NCBI GenBank assembly: GCA_020445665.1
Contig: JAGRGD010000089.1
Coordinates: 1-49,609 of the forward strand
Source of the DNA: Rhodocyclaceae bacterium
GTDB lineage: Bacteria > Pseudomonadota > Gammaproteobacteria > Burkholderiales > Rhodocyclaceae
DNA length: 49,609 nucleotides
Reading direction: 5' to 3'
Under the pieces are notes generated by a model. That model ran no database searches, was not told where the DNA came from, and saw nothing but the letters and a program-made list of their open reading frames with translations. Both the position numbers and the translations under genes were made by a program. Positions 8,956 through 17,358 of the stretch are shown one piece after another; position 1 is the first letter of the stretch; each line of letters starts with the position of its first letter.

Positions 8956-8983
8956 ATATCGGCAAGCGCCGGGCCGGACTTGA
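8956..8983 (-). promoter_or_regulatory. Possible FliA (sigma-28) promoter for the HD-GYP gene
   Basis: On the minus strand TCAAGTCC (8983-8976) and GCCGATAT (8963-8956) are separated by 12 bases. The usual sigma-28 pattern is TCAAG or TAAAG near -35 and GCCGATAA at -10, with spacing within one base of this. The transcript would start about 22 bases upstream of the HD-GYP ATG. The match is good but unproven. Confidence 0.4.
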
Positions 8984-9015
8984 ACACCCGCGACGGGCAG
9001 ATTGCACGGGGCCGC

Positions 9016-9021
9016 TATAAT
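9016..9021 (+). promoter_or_regulatory. -10 element (TATAAT) upstream of uppP
   Basis: A consensus TATAAT preceded by GC lies 28 bases before the uppP start codon. No good -35 hexamer is visible 16-18 bases upstream, so this may be an extended -10 or activator-dependent promoter. Confidence 0.4.
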
Positions 9022-9049
9022 CCGGCCTTTCGCACTGCAGCAAGCTCCC

Positions 9050-9874
9050 ATGGACATTGCGCTGCTTCTCAAGGCGGCCCTGCTGGGCATTCTCGAAGGC
9101 CTGACCGAATTCCTGCCGGTCTCCTCGACCGGTCACCTGATCATCTTCGGCGACCTGCTGGGCTACAACGACGCCCACAGCAAGGTCTTCAAGATCGTCA
9201 TCCAGCTGGCGGCGATCATGGCCGTGTGCTGGGACTACCGGGAACGCGTGGTGTCGGTGGCACGGGGCCTGGGTCGCGACCCCGCCGCCAACCGCTTCGT
9301 GCTCAACCTGATGGTGGGCTTCCTGCCGGCGGCGGTGCTCGGGCTGGCCTTCTACAAGACCATCAAGGGCGTGCTGTTCAATCCGCTGACGGTGGCCGTC
9401 GCGCTGGTCGCCGGCGGTATCGTCATCCTGTGGATCGAGCGCCGTGCCTATCGCCCCCGCCTGCACGACGTGGACAGCATGCGCTGGCCCGACGCCCTCA
9501 AGGTGGGCTTCGCCCAGGCCATGGCGATGGTGCCTGGCGTGTCCCGCTCCGGCGCCACCATCATGGGCGGCCTGATGTTCGGCCTGTCGCGCAAGGCGGC
9601 CGCGGAGTTCTCCTTCTTCCTCGCCATCCCGACCATGCTCGCGGCCACGGTCTACGACGTGTACAAGAACCGCGACCTGCTCTCGCTGGACGACGTCGGC
9701 GTCATCGCGGTGGGCTTCGTGTTCTCCTTCCTCGCGGCGATGGTCGCCGTGCGGGCCTTCGTCCGCTATGTGTCGAACCACAGCTTCGCGCCCTTTGCCT
9801 GGTACCGGATCGGCTTCGGCCTGTTCGTCCTCGCCAGCTGGCAACTCGGCTGGGTCGAGTGGAGCACGCCGTGA
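9050..9874 (+). CDS. uppP: Undecaprenyl-diphosphatase UppP (BacA)
   Basis: The 274-residue membrane protein dephosphorylates undecaprenyl diphosphate to recycle the lipid carrier for peptidoglycan and other envelope polymers; overproduction of family members gives bacitracin resistance. Both hallmark motifs are present: [16 protein letters not shown] near the N-terminus and [13 protein letters not shown] in the second half, within an all-hydrophobic multi-helix protein. Length matches the Escherichia coli enzyme (273). ATG at 9050 is preferred over an in-frame start at 9002, because the latter would add 16 residues of non-family sequence. Its stop overlaps the GTG of the next gene (GTGA). Confidence 0.97.
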   Translation: MDIALLLKAALLGILEGLTEFLPVSSTGHLIIFGDLLGYNDAHSKVFKIVIQLAAIMAVCWDYRERVVSVARGLGRDPAANRFVLNLMVGFLPAAVLGLAFYKTIKGVLFNPLTVAVALVAGGIVILWIERRAYRPRLHDVDSMRWPDALKVGFAQAMAMVPGVSRSGATIMGGLMFGLSRKAAAEFSFFLAIPTMLAATVYDVYKNRDLLSLDDVGVIAVGFVFSFLAAMVAVRAFVRYVSNHSFAPFAWYRIGFGLFVLASWQLGWVEWSTP

Positions 9875-10440
9875 TCCTCTACCTGCACGGCTTCCGCTCG
9901 GCGCCTGCCTCGACCAAGGCGAGCCGGCTCAAGGCCCACATGGCGGCCCGGGATCTCGGTGAACACTACTGGTGCGAACAGCTCTCCCACGTGCCGGACG
10001 AGGCGATCGCGACCATCGAGGCCGCCCTCGCCCGGGCCGGCGACGCGCCGACCCTGGTCGGCAGTTCGCTGGGCGGCTACTACGCCACGGTGCTCGCCGA
10101 GCGCCACGGCCTGAAGGCCGTACTGGTCAATCCCGGGGTCCTCTCCTACCTCTCGCTGGAGCCCTGGATCGGGCGCCTCGACAACTTCTTCACCGGCGAG
10201 GTCTTCGACTTCACCCGCGCCCACGTGGACCAGCTGCGGGCCATGGAGGTCGCGCGCATCACCCGCCCCGAGCGCTACTGGCTGATGGTCGAGACCGGCG
10301 ACGAGGTTCTCGACTACCGCCACGCGGTGGAAAAGTATGACGGCGCCCGCCAGACAGTCCTCGAGGGCGGCGACCACAGCTTCACCCGCTGGGACGACTA
10401 CCTGGACGACATCCTCCGCTTCGCCGGACTGCCAGCGTGA
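9871..10440 (+). CDS. YqiA/YcfP-like alpha/beta-hydrolase (esterase)
   Basis: The 189-residue small alpha/beta hydrolase starts with [11 protein letters not shown]. It has the nucleophile elbow [15 protein letters not shown] (Ser about 70), and the late [12 protein letters not shown] likely supplies the catalytic His. It belongs to the YqiA/YcfP group of short cytoplasmic esterases whose natural substrate is unknown. It starts at GTG, overlapping the uppP stop, and its own stop overlaps the next start, so it is translationally coupled within a run of plus-strand genes. No signal peptide. Confidence 0.85.
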   Translation: MILYLHGFRSAPASTKASRLKAHMAARDLGEHYWCEQLSHVPDEAIATIEAALARAGDAPTLVGSSLGGYYATVLAERHGLKAVLVNPGVLSYLSLEPWIGRLDNFFTGEVFDFTRAHVDQLRAMEVARITRPERYWLMVETGDEVLDYRHAVEKYDGARQTVLEGGDHSFTRWDDYLDDILRFAGLPA

Positions 10441-11270
10441 GCGGCTTCGACGCCGGTCGCTTCAAGGCCAACGAGCGGGCCGGCTTCAACCGCATCGCCG
10501 AGCGCTACCGGGACGGGGCCGCCTCCCGCGTCGCGCTGCAGTCGGCGCTGCTCGCGCTGGCCGCGCCGGCCGCCGGCGAGCGGGTGCTCGACCTTGCCAG
10601 CGGCCCCTGCCTGCTGGCCGCCGATGCGGCCGGGCGGGTCGGCCCGGGCGGGCTGGTGGTGGCCAGCGACATCGCCGAGGCCATGCTGTCTGTGGGCCGT
10701 GCTGGCCTCCTTGACACGGCACGGACGCCGATGGCCTTCTGCGCCGCAGATGCCGAGCACCTGCCCTTCGCCGATGCCTGCTTCGATCTGGTCACCCTCG
10801 GGCTCGGGCTCTTCGTCCTGCCGGATGCCGAGCGGGCACTCGGCGAGATCCGGCGCGTTCTCGTGCCGGGTGGCCGCCTCGCCGTATCGGTGTGGGGACC
10901 CCGTGAGCACGTCCCGCTGATCGCCCACGCCCAGGACTGCATCGCCCGACTCCTGCCGCCGCCGAAGGTCCCACGCCCCTCGGTCTTCCGGCTCGGCCGC
11001 CCCGGGGCCCTGCACGACCTGCTGGCAGGCGCCGGGTTCGATGTCGATCGCAGCGAGGACATGACGCTGCGCTGCCGCTTCGACACGCCGGACGCCTACT
11101 GGCAGGCCTTCCTCGATCTGGCCGGGGGCGCAGCAGAATCGATCGCGCGCCTGCCCGCGGCGCGCCAGGCCCAGTTCGCGTGCGAAGTCGCCCACGAGCT
11201 GGCCGCTTGCCGGACCGCAGAGCACTACGTCGCGGACAGCCGCATCGTACTGGCACTGGCCCGTCGATGA
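10437..11270 (+). CDS. Class I SAM-dependent methyltransferase (UbiE-like)
   Basis: The 277-residue protein has the class I methyltransferase motifs: ERVLDLASGPCLLAADAAGR (motif I), VVASDIAEAMLSVGR (acidic end of strand 2), FCAADAEHLPFADACFDLVTLGLGLF (motifs II/III) and ALGEIRRVLVPGGRLAVSVWG. This arrangement is shared by UbiE/COQ5-like enzymes that methylate small molecules, often lipids or quinones. The C-terminal third does not identify a substrate. It uses a GTG start in a GTGA overlap with the esterase, and an ATGA overlap links it to rarD. Confidence 0.85.
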   Translation: MSGFDAGRFKANERAGFNRIAERYRDGAASRVALQSALLALAAPAAGERVLDLASGPCLLAADAAGRVGPGGLVVASDIAEAMLSVGRAGLLDTARTPMAFCAADAEHLPFADACFDLVTLGLGLFVLPDAERALGEIRRVLVPGGRLAVSVWGPREHVPLIAHAQDCIARLLPPPKVPRPSVFRLGRPGALHDLLAGAGFDVDRSEDMTLRCRFDTPDAYWQAFLDLAGGAAESIARLPAARQAQFACEVAHELAACRTAEHYVADSRIVLALARR

Positions 11271-12178
11271 GCCCGCGCGAGACGCGGCTTGCCGGGGCCG
11301 CGGCGATCACGGCGTTCGCGATCTGGGGCCTCTCCCCCCTCTACTTCAAGGCGGTGGGCGCCTTGCCGGCCCTCGACATCGTGGCCCACCGGATTCTCTG
11401 GTCGGCCGCCCTGCTGGGCGCTGTGCTGATCATCACCGGGCGCTTTGCGCGCCTCGTCAGGACCCTCGGCGACGCCCCGGTCCTGATCCGCACGCTGCTC
11501 TTCTCCGGGCTGCTGAACTCGGCGAACTGGCTGGTGTTCGTCTGGGCGATCAACGCCGGGCGGGTCCTCGAGGCCAGCCTCGGCTATTTCATCAACCCCC
11601 TGGTCAGCGTCGCGCTCGGCGCCCTCGTCCTGGGCGAGACCCTGCGCCCGGTGCAACGCCTCGCGGTCGCGATCGCCGCCGGCGGGGTCGCGCTGCGGAT
11701 CTGGCAGATCGGCACCTTGCCGTGGATCGCCCTGTTCCTCGCCGGCAGCTTTGCGTGCTACGGCCTGATCCGCAAGCGCACGCCGATCGACCCGGTCGGC
11801 GGCCTCTTCGTCGAGACCCTGATCGGCCTGCCGCTGGCCCTCGGCTGGTTCGCCTGGCAGGAACGGGCCGGCATCCTCGACTGGGCCCTGCTCGGCGAGT
11901 TGGGCCTGCTCCTGCCGGTGGCGGGCCTGATCACCGCCATCCCGCTGATGCTCTTCGCCTACGGCGCCCGGCGGCTGACCCTGTCGACCGTGGGGCTCAC
12001 CCAGTATCTGGCGCCAAGCCTGAGCTTCGCCCTCGCGGTGTGGGTCTTCGACGAAGCGATCGATGCGACACGTGTCGGCGCGTTTGCCCTGATCTGGTGC
12101 GCCCTCGCGCTCTACAGCGTCGACCTCTGGCGCGCATCCCGGCGCAGGCCCGCCGCATCCGCTAAACTTCCGGGCTAG
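11267..12178 (+). CDS. rarD: EamA-family transporter RarD
   Basis: The 303-residue inner-membrane protein has about ten hydrophobic helices in two EamA repeats. IWGLSPLYFKAVGALPALDIVAHRILWSA at the start and the middle segment SANWLVFVWAINAGRVLEASLGYFINPL are characteristic of RarD. The family belongs to the drug/metabolite transporter superfamily; the RarD substrate is not established. ATG at 11267 overlaps the preceding methyltransferase stop. Confidence 0.92.
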   Translation: MSPRETRLAGAAAITAFAIWGLSPLYFKAVGALPALDIVAHRILWSAALLGAVLIITGRFARLVRTLGDAPVLIRTLLFSGLLNSANWLVFVWAINAGRVLEASLGYFINPLVSVALGALVLGETLRPVQRLAVAIAAGGVALRIWQIGTLPWIALFLAGSFACYGLIRKRTPIDPVGGLFVETLIGLPLALGWFAWQERAGILDWALLGELGLLLPVAGLITAIPLMLFAYGARRLTLSTVGLTQYLAPSLSFALAVWVFDEAIDATRVGAFALIWCALALYSVDLWRASRRRPAASAKLPG

Positions 12179-12197
12179 TTTCAACCCGGCACATCCG

Positions 12198-14102
12198 ATG
12201 TACGTACTTTTCGAAGAGAGCGGCAGTTTCAAGGCGGGTACCGTGCTCGCAGACAACGACGCCTCGCTGCAGGTGGAGAACACCCGCGGCAAACGCACCA
12301 AGCTGAAGGCATCGAACGCGCTGCTGCGCTTCTCCTCGCCCGCCCCGCAGGAGTTGCTCGACCAGGCCCAGCAGGCCGCCGAAGCGCTCGACGTGGACTT
12401 CCTGTGGGAGGTCTGCGGCGACGAGGAATTCTCGTTCGAGGCCTTCGCGGAGGACTACCAGGGCCACCCGCCGTCGGCGGTCGAGGCCGCCGCGGTGCTG
12501 ATGGCGCTCCACGCGGCCCCGATCTACTTTCACCGCAAGGGCCGCGGCCGCTTCCGCAAGGCACCGCCCGAGATCCTCGAGGCCGCCCTGGCCGGCCTCG
12601 AGAAGAAGCGCCAGCAGGCCGAGGCGGTGACCCGCATGCGTGACACGCTGCTGGCCGGCAAGCTGCCCGACGAGTTCCTGCCGATGCTCGATCAGATCCT
12701 GTTCCGGCCGGACCGCAACCGGCTCGAGGTCAAGGCCCTGGAGGCGGCCAGCGTGGACGCGGGCCTGTCCACCGCCCGCCTGCTCCTGCGCTGCGGGGCG
12801 GTGGATTCGTCCCACGATCTGCACTATGGCCGCTTCCTGTTCGAGTATTTCCCGGAAGGCACCGATTTCCCCGACGGCGTGGTGCCAACCGTGCCGGACG
12901 ACCTGCCGATGGCCGACGTCCAGGCCTTCTCGATCGACGACGCCAGCACCACCGAAATCGACGACGCCTTCTCGGTCACCGCCCGGCCGGACGGCAGCTG
13001 GCGCATCGGCATCCACATCGCCGCCCCGGGCCTCGGCTTCGGCCGGGGCTCCGACCTCGACGGCATCGCCCGCGACCGGCTGTCCACGGTGTACATGCCC
13101 GGCCGCAAGATCACGATGCTGCCCGACTCGGTGGTCGAGCATTTCACGCTGGCGGCGGGCCGCAGCTGCCCTGCGATCTCGCTCTACCTCGAGGTCAGCC
13201 CGGCCCTCGCGGTAATGTCCCACGAGACCCGGCTGGAGCGCGTGCCGGTGGTGGCGAACCTGCGTCACCATGACATCGAGCCCCTCTTCAACGAGGAGAG
13301 CGTGATGAGCAGCCACGGCGAGGACTTCCCGTGGAAGCGGGAGCTCACGCTGCTGTGGGAGCTGGCGACAGTGCTCGAGGCGGGCCGGGGCAAGGCCTCG
13401 ACCCCCCAGCGCCAGACCGACTTCAGCTTCTACGTGGACTGGGAGACCGAGAGCCGGGACGGCCCCGGCTTCGTGACGATTACCCAGCGTCTGCGCGGCT
13501 CGCCGATGGACAAGCTGGTGGCCGAACTGATGATTCTGGCCAACTCGACCTGGGGCAAGCTGCTCGCCGAGCGGGAAGTCTCTGGCATCTACCGGGTCCA
13601 GGCCGGCGGCAAGGTGCGGATGTCCACGGTGAGCGGCCCCCACGAGGGACTCGGGGTCGATTCCTACGCCTGGAGCAGTTCGCCGCTGCGTCGCTATGTG
13701 GACCTGGCCAACCAGTGGCAGCTGATCGCCACCCTGCGCGGCGAGGACCCGCCCTTCGCCGACAAGTCGCCCGACCTGATGGCGGCGATACGGGACTTCG
13801 AGCTGACCTACGCCGCCTATGCGGAGTTCCAGCGCATGATGGAGCGCTACTGGTGCGTGCGCTGGCTGCGCCAGAACGACACCCCCGAGGTGGTGGGCCG
13901 CGTCCTGCGCGACAATGTCGTGCGGCTCGAGAAGGCACCGTTCGTCTTCAAGGTGCCATCGATGCCGCTGCAGGTGCCGGGCAGCCGGGTCAAGCTGGCG
14001 ATCACCGGCAGCGACCTGATCGACATCGAGCTCGACGCCCGCTTCGTCGAGACCCTCTCGGAGCCGACCGAAGCCGAATTGGCGGCGGAGATGGAATACT
14101 GA
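12198..14102 (+). CDS. RNase II/R-family exoribonuclease (RNB domain)
   Basis: The 634-residue protein has an RNB catalytic domain. FSIDDASTTEIDDAFSV (about residues 237-253) carries the acidic metal-binding cluster, STVYMPGRKITMLP follows, and SSPLRRYVDLANQWQL (about 494-509) is the conserved RRY-DL block. The first ~230 residues (MYVLFEESGSFKAGTVLAD...) are an RNA-binding/OB-like region unlike classical RNase II. The C-terminus is a short S1-like region. It should degrade RNA 3' to 5' in the cytoplasm. The N-terminus differs enough from E. coli rnb and rnr that I give no symbol. Confidence 0.88.
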   Translation: MYVLFEESGSFKAGTVLADNDASLQVENTRGKRTKLKASNALLRFSSPAPQELLDQAQQAAEALDVDFLWEVCGDEEFSFEAFAEDYQGHPPSAVEAAAVLMALHAAPIYFHRKGRGRFRKAPPEILEAALAGLEKKRQQAEAVTRMRDTLLAGKLPDEFLPMLDQILFRPDRNRLEVKALEAASVDAGLSTARLLLRCGAVDSSHDLHYGRFLFEYFPEGTDFPDGVVPTVPDDLPMADVQAFSIDDASTTEIDDAFSVTARPDGSWRIGIHIAAPGLGFGRGSDLDGIARDRLSTVYMPGRKITMLPDSVVEHFTLAAGRSCPAISLYLEVSPALAVMSHETRLERVPVVANLRHHDIEPLFNEESVMSSHGEDFPWKRELTLLWELATVLEAGRGKASTPQRQTDFSFYVDWETESRDGPGFVTITQRLRGSPMDKLVAELMILANSTWGKLLAEREVSGIYRVQAGGKVRMSTVSGPHEGLGVDSYAWSSSPLRRYVDLANQWQLIATLRGEDPPFADKSPDLMAAIRDFELTYAAYAEFQRMMERYWCVRWLRQNDTPEVVGRVLRDNVVRLEKAPFVFKVPSMPLQVPGSRVKLAITGSDLIDIELDARFVETLSEPTEAELAAEMEY

Positions 14103-14105
14103 GCC

Positions 14106-14999
14106 ATGGCCCGCAAGCGGTCAGCCCGAGCCCGTCCGCCCCTCGCCGCGCCCGCGCGGGCGCCGCAGCACGCGCTGATCTTCGCCATCTTCGTGTCGGT
14201 CCTGGTGCACGGGTTCGTGCTGTCGATCCGCTTCAAGATGCCGGAGCCGGACAAGCCGCTGCGGGACCGGGGGCTCGAGGTGGTGCTGGTCAATGCCCGC
14301 CACAGCAAGCCGGCGGACAAGCCCGAGGCGCTGGCCCAGGCCAACCTCGACGGCGGCGGCAACACCGACGCCGACGTCAAGGCCAAGAGCCCGCTGCCTG
14401 CCCAGGCACAGGACATCCGCGGCGACTCGCTGCTGCAGGCCAAGAAGCGCGTACAGCAACTCGAGGCGGCCCAGAAGGCCCTGCTCGCCCAGGCCCGGAG
14501 CGAGACCGTGGTGCGCGAGGACCGGGAGCAGACCGAGCAGCCCGAAAAGGCCACAGTGTCCGGCCTCGACCTGCTCGACAGCGCGGCTGCCATCGCCCGC
14601 CTGGAGGCCCAGGTGGACAAGCGCATGGAGGCCTACGCCAAGCGGCCGCGGCGCAAGTTTGTCGGTGCGCGCACGCGGGAGTACCGCTTCGCCCAGTACG
14701 TGGAAGACTGGCGCCAGAAGATCCAGCGGGTCGGCACCCTCAACTACCCGGAGGCCGCCCGCGGGAAGGTCTATGGCAGCCTGCTGCTGTCGGTCATCCT
14801 GCGCGCCGACGGCAGCGTCGTGAAGATCGATGTGGTGCGCTCCAGCGGCCACGAGATCCTCGACCAGGCCGCTCGCCGCATCGTCCAGCTCGGCGCCCCC
14901 TACGCGGAATTCCCGCCCGATATCCGCCGCGACACCGACCAGCTCGAGATTGTGCGGACCTGGAACTTCACCAACGCCGACACGCTGACGGCCAATTGA
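14106..14999 (+). CDS. TonB-family energy-transducing protein
   Basis: The 297-residue protein has a short basic cytoplasmic N-terminus, one membrane anchor (ALIFAIFVSVLVHGFVLSI, about residues 20-38), a long charged periplasmic linker with coiled-coil character (KKRVQQLEAAQKALLAQARS), and a C-terminal TonB domain (LNYPEAARGKVYGSLLLSVI... ending with WNFTNADTL). TonB links inner-membrane proton-motive force to outer-membrane transporters. No exbB/exbD is adjacent, and the linker is not Pro-Lys rich as in classical TonB, so it may be a TonB-like protein with another periplasmic role. It starts 3 bases after the RNB gene. Confidence 0.85.
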   Translation: MARKRSARARPPLAAPARAPQHALIFAIFVSVLVHGFVLSIRFKMPEPDKPLRDRGLEVVLVNARHSKPADKPEALAQANLDGGGNTDADVKAKSPLPAQAQDIRGDSLLQAKKRVQQLEAAQKALLAQARSETVVREDREQTEQPEKATVSGLDLLDSAAAIARLEAQVDKRMEAYAKRPRRKFVGARTREYRFAQYVEDWRQKIQRVGTLNYPEAARGKVYGSLLLSVILRADGSVVKIDVVRSSGHEILDQAARRIVQLGAPYAEFPPDIRRDTDQLEIVRTWNFTNADTLTAN

Positions 15000-15069
15000 G
15001 GGGCGCCGCCAGTGGCCGCCCGGCCCTGCCTCTCCGCCGCAGTCGGCCGATGACGCCAGGAGCCGCTCG

Positions 15070-15762
15070 GTGAGGCGCTTCGGCCGCTGGCTCGGTCTCG
15101 CGCTGCTGGCCCTCGTTGCGCTGGCAGTGGTGGCCCATGCCGTGATCCTCGCGCAGGTGATCTGGTGGAGCCGCTTCGACCCCGCCACGACCCGCTTCAT
15201 GGACCTGCGCCTGGCCGAGTTGCGCCAGCAGTCGTCCGACGCGAAGCTCGACCACCAGTGGGTGCCCTACGAGCGGATCTCGATCCACCTCAAGCGCGCG
15301 GTCGTCGCCGCCGAGGACGACAAGTTCGTGGACCACGACGGCTTCGACTGGGAAGGCATCCAGCGAGCCATGGAACGCAACCGCAAGCAGGGGCGCCGCG
15401 CCGCCGGCGGCTCGACGATCAGCCAGCAACTGGCCAAGAACCTCTTCCTGTGGCCCGGCAAGAGCTACTGGCGCAAGGCCGAGGAGGCCGTCATCACGCT
15501 GATGATCGAGCAGCTGTGGAGCAAGCGGCGCATCCTCGAGGTGTATCTGAACGTCGTCGAGTGGGGCAACGGGGTATTCGGCGCCGAGGCCGCCGCACGG
15601 CACTACTTCCATGTTCCGGCTGCAGCGCTGGCGCCGGGCCAGGCCGCGCGGCTGGCCGTCATGCTGCCCAATCCGCGCCGCTACGAGCACAGTTTCGGTC
15701 CGCGCCTGGCCGCCCATGCGGAGCGCGTCCGCCAGCGCATGCACCGCTCCGAGGTGCCCTGA
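15070..15762 (+). CDS. mtgA: Monofunctional peptidoglycan glycosyltransferase MtgA
   Basis: The 230-residue, GT51-family protein polymerises lipid II into glycan strands on the periplasmic side. A single N-terminal membrane anchor (LALLALVALAVVAHAVILAQV) precedes the domain. Motifs present are AVVAAEDDKFVDHDGFDWE (catalytic Glu), GGSTISQQLAKNLFLWPGKS, RKAEEAVITLMIEQLWSKRR and ILEVYLNVVEWGNGVFGAE. Length fits MtgA (about 230-240). It starts at GTG, 70 bases after tonB; the spacer has no gene. Confidence 0.95.
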   Translation: MRRFGRWLGLALLALVALAVVAHAVILAQVIWWSRFDPATTRFMDLRLAELRQQSSDAKLDHQWVPYERISIHLKRAVVAAEDDKFVDHDGFDWEGIQRAMERNRKQGRRAAGGSTISQQLAKNLFLWPGKSYWRKAEEAVITLMIEQLWSKRRILEVYLNVVEWGNGVFGAEAAARHYFHVPAAALAPGQAARLAVMLPNPRRYEHSFGPRLAAHAERVRQRMHRSEVP

Positions 15763-15806
15763 ACGGGGCGCACCCGCCGCCGACAGGGTCGCGGTCGGGT
15801 CCCCAA

Positions 15807-15824
15807 AACCCGTAGAATCGGGTT
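15807..15824. repeat. Inverted repeat upstream of mgtE
   Basis: AACCCG and CGGGTT flank TAGAAT, a perfect 6-bp stem with a 6-base loop, in the 152-base gap between mtgA and mgtE. TAGAAT also resembles a -10 element, but no good -35 is seen. It could instead be a weak terminator for mtgA. The rest of the gap shows no feature. Confidence 0.3.
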
Positions 15825-15914
15825 CTTACGCGCCGCAGCATTCCGCCCGCGCCGACCCGCCTTCCGCTGGCGCGCGCAGGCCCGGCGCCGACCGCAGCCC
15901 GACCCTCGACGACC

Positions 15915-17357
15915 ATGGCCGAACCGGAACAGCCCCGCTCCCGCGAAGAAGTCCAGCAGCAGCTCAAGGAGGTGCAGGAGCTGCTCGCCCGCCACAAGCT
16001 GGTGGAGGGCCTGGTCCACCGCCAGGACATGCCCCGTCACGACCTGGTCGAGAATCTTGTCCACAAGCAGCACGTCGGCGAACTGAGCCGGCGTCTGGAC
16101 GCACTGCACCCGGCCGACATCGCCGACCTGCTGGAAACCCTGCCGCTCGAGGAGCGCCTGTTCATCTGGGAGCTGGTGCGCGCCGAGCGCGATGGCGAGA
16201 TTCTGCTCGAGGTGTCCGACGCCGTCCGTGAGTCGCTGATCGAGACGATGGCCCCCGAGGAGCTGAGGGCGGCCGCGGAGCAGCTCGACGCGGACGAGCT
16301 GGCAGACCTGGCACCGGACCTGCCCGAAGCGGTGATGGAGGATGTCTATCTCTCCCTCGACCTTGAAGAACGGGCCCAGCTGCGCGCAGCGATGTCCTAC
16401 CCGGAGGACGCGGTCGGCGCACTGATGGAATTCGAGATGGTCACGGTGCGGGAGGACGTGACGCTCGAAGTGGTGCTGCGTTACCTGCGCCGCTTCGAGG
16501 CGCTGCCCGACCACACCGACCAGCTGTTCGTCATCGACCGCGAGGAAAAACTGCGCGGCGTGCTGCCGATCAACAGCCTGCTGATCAACGACCCCGAGGC
16601 CGAGGTCGCGTCGGTGATGATTTCCGACCCCTTGAGCCTGCGTCCCGACGACAAGGCCAATGAAGCCGCCAGCGCCTTCGAGCGCTACGACCTGGTCTCG
16701 GCGCCGGTGGTCACCTCCGACGGCCGCCTGATGGGCCGCGTCACGGTTGCCGACGTGGTGGACTTCATCCGCGAGGACGCCGACGCCGAGATCCTCGGCA
16801 ATGCCGGCCTGCGCGAGGAAGAGGACATCTTCGCGCCGGTCCTCGACTCGGTCCGCAACCGCTGGGCGTGGCTGGCGATCAACCTGATCACCGCCTTCGT
16901 CGCCTCGCGGGTGATCGGCATCTTCGAGGGTTCGATCGAGAAGCTCGTCGCGCTTGCGGCGCTGATGCCCATCGTCGCCGGCATCGGGGGCAATTCCGGC
17001 AACCAGACCATCACGATGATCGTGCGCGCGATGGCGATGGGCGAGATCTCCCACGAGGGCGCGATGCGCCTGCTCAAGAAGGAGACCGGCGTGGCGCTCT
17101 TCAACGGCATCGTCTGGGGCGGCCTGCTCGGGGTGGCCGCCTGGCTGCTTTACGGCGGCTGGCAACTCGGCGTGGTGATGACCGCCGCGACGACGCTCAA
17201 CCTGCTGCTGGCCGCGGCGATGGGCGTCTTCATTCCGATGGCGATGCAGCGTTTCGGTCGCGACCCGGCGCTCGGCTCCAGCGTCCTGATCACCGCCTGC
17301 ACTGACTCGGGCGGCTTCTTCATCTTCCTCGGCCTGGCGACCCTGTTCCTGCTCTGA
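15915..17357 (+). CDS. mgtE: Magnesium transporter MgtE
   Basis: The 480-residue protein has the usual MgtE order: an N-terminal helical superhelix domain (about 40-160), a CBS pair (about 170-300; MEFEMVTVREDVTLEVVLRY and DRLMGRVTVADVVDFI), then five membrane helices. PIVAGIGGNSGNQTITMIVR (about 355-375) and GSSVLITACTDSGGFFIFLGLA at the end are signature blocks of the Mg2+ channel pore. The N domain and CBS pair act as an internal Mg2+ sensor that gates the dimeric channel. No M-box-like leader is visible. It ends one base from the stop of the convergent hydrolase. Confidence 0.96.
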   Translation: MAEPEQPRSREEVQQQLKEVQELLARHKLVEGLVHRQDMPRHDLVENLVHKQHVGELSRRLDALHPADIADLLETLPLEERLFIWELVRAERDGEILLEVSDAVRESLIETMAPEELRAAAEQLDADELADLAPDLPEAVMEDVYLSLDLEERAQLRAAMSYPEDAVGALMEFEMVTVREDVTLEVVLRYLRRFEALPDHTDQLFVIDREEKLRGVLPINSLLINDPEAEVASVMISDPLSLRPDDKANEAASAFERYDLVSAPVVTSDGRLMGRVTVADVVDFIREDADAEILGNAGLREEEDIFAPVLDSVRNRWAWLAINLITAFVASRVIGIFEGSIEKLVALAALMPIVAGIGGNSGNQTITMIVRAMAMGEISHEGAMRLLKKETGVALFNGIVWGGLLGVAAWLLYGGWQLGVVMTAATTLNLLLAAAMGVFIPMAMQRFGRDPALGSSVLITACTDSGGFFIFLGLATLFLL

Positions 17358-17358
17358 G

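Noticed and set aside
8927-9844. In-frame upstream extension of the HD-GYP gene to 9844
   Set aside because: It would read antisense through uppP and add about 306 residues unrelated to the family; ATG at 8926 starts the DUF3391 domain.
15763-15914. Possible M-box magnesium riboswitch upstream of mgtE
   Set aside because: The 152-base gap shows only a 6-bp hairpin and no M-box-like multi-helix structure; M-boxes are mainly found in Firmicutes.
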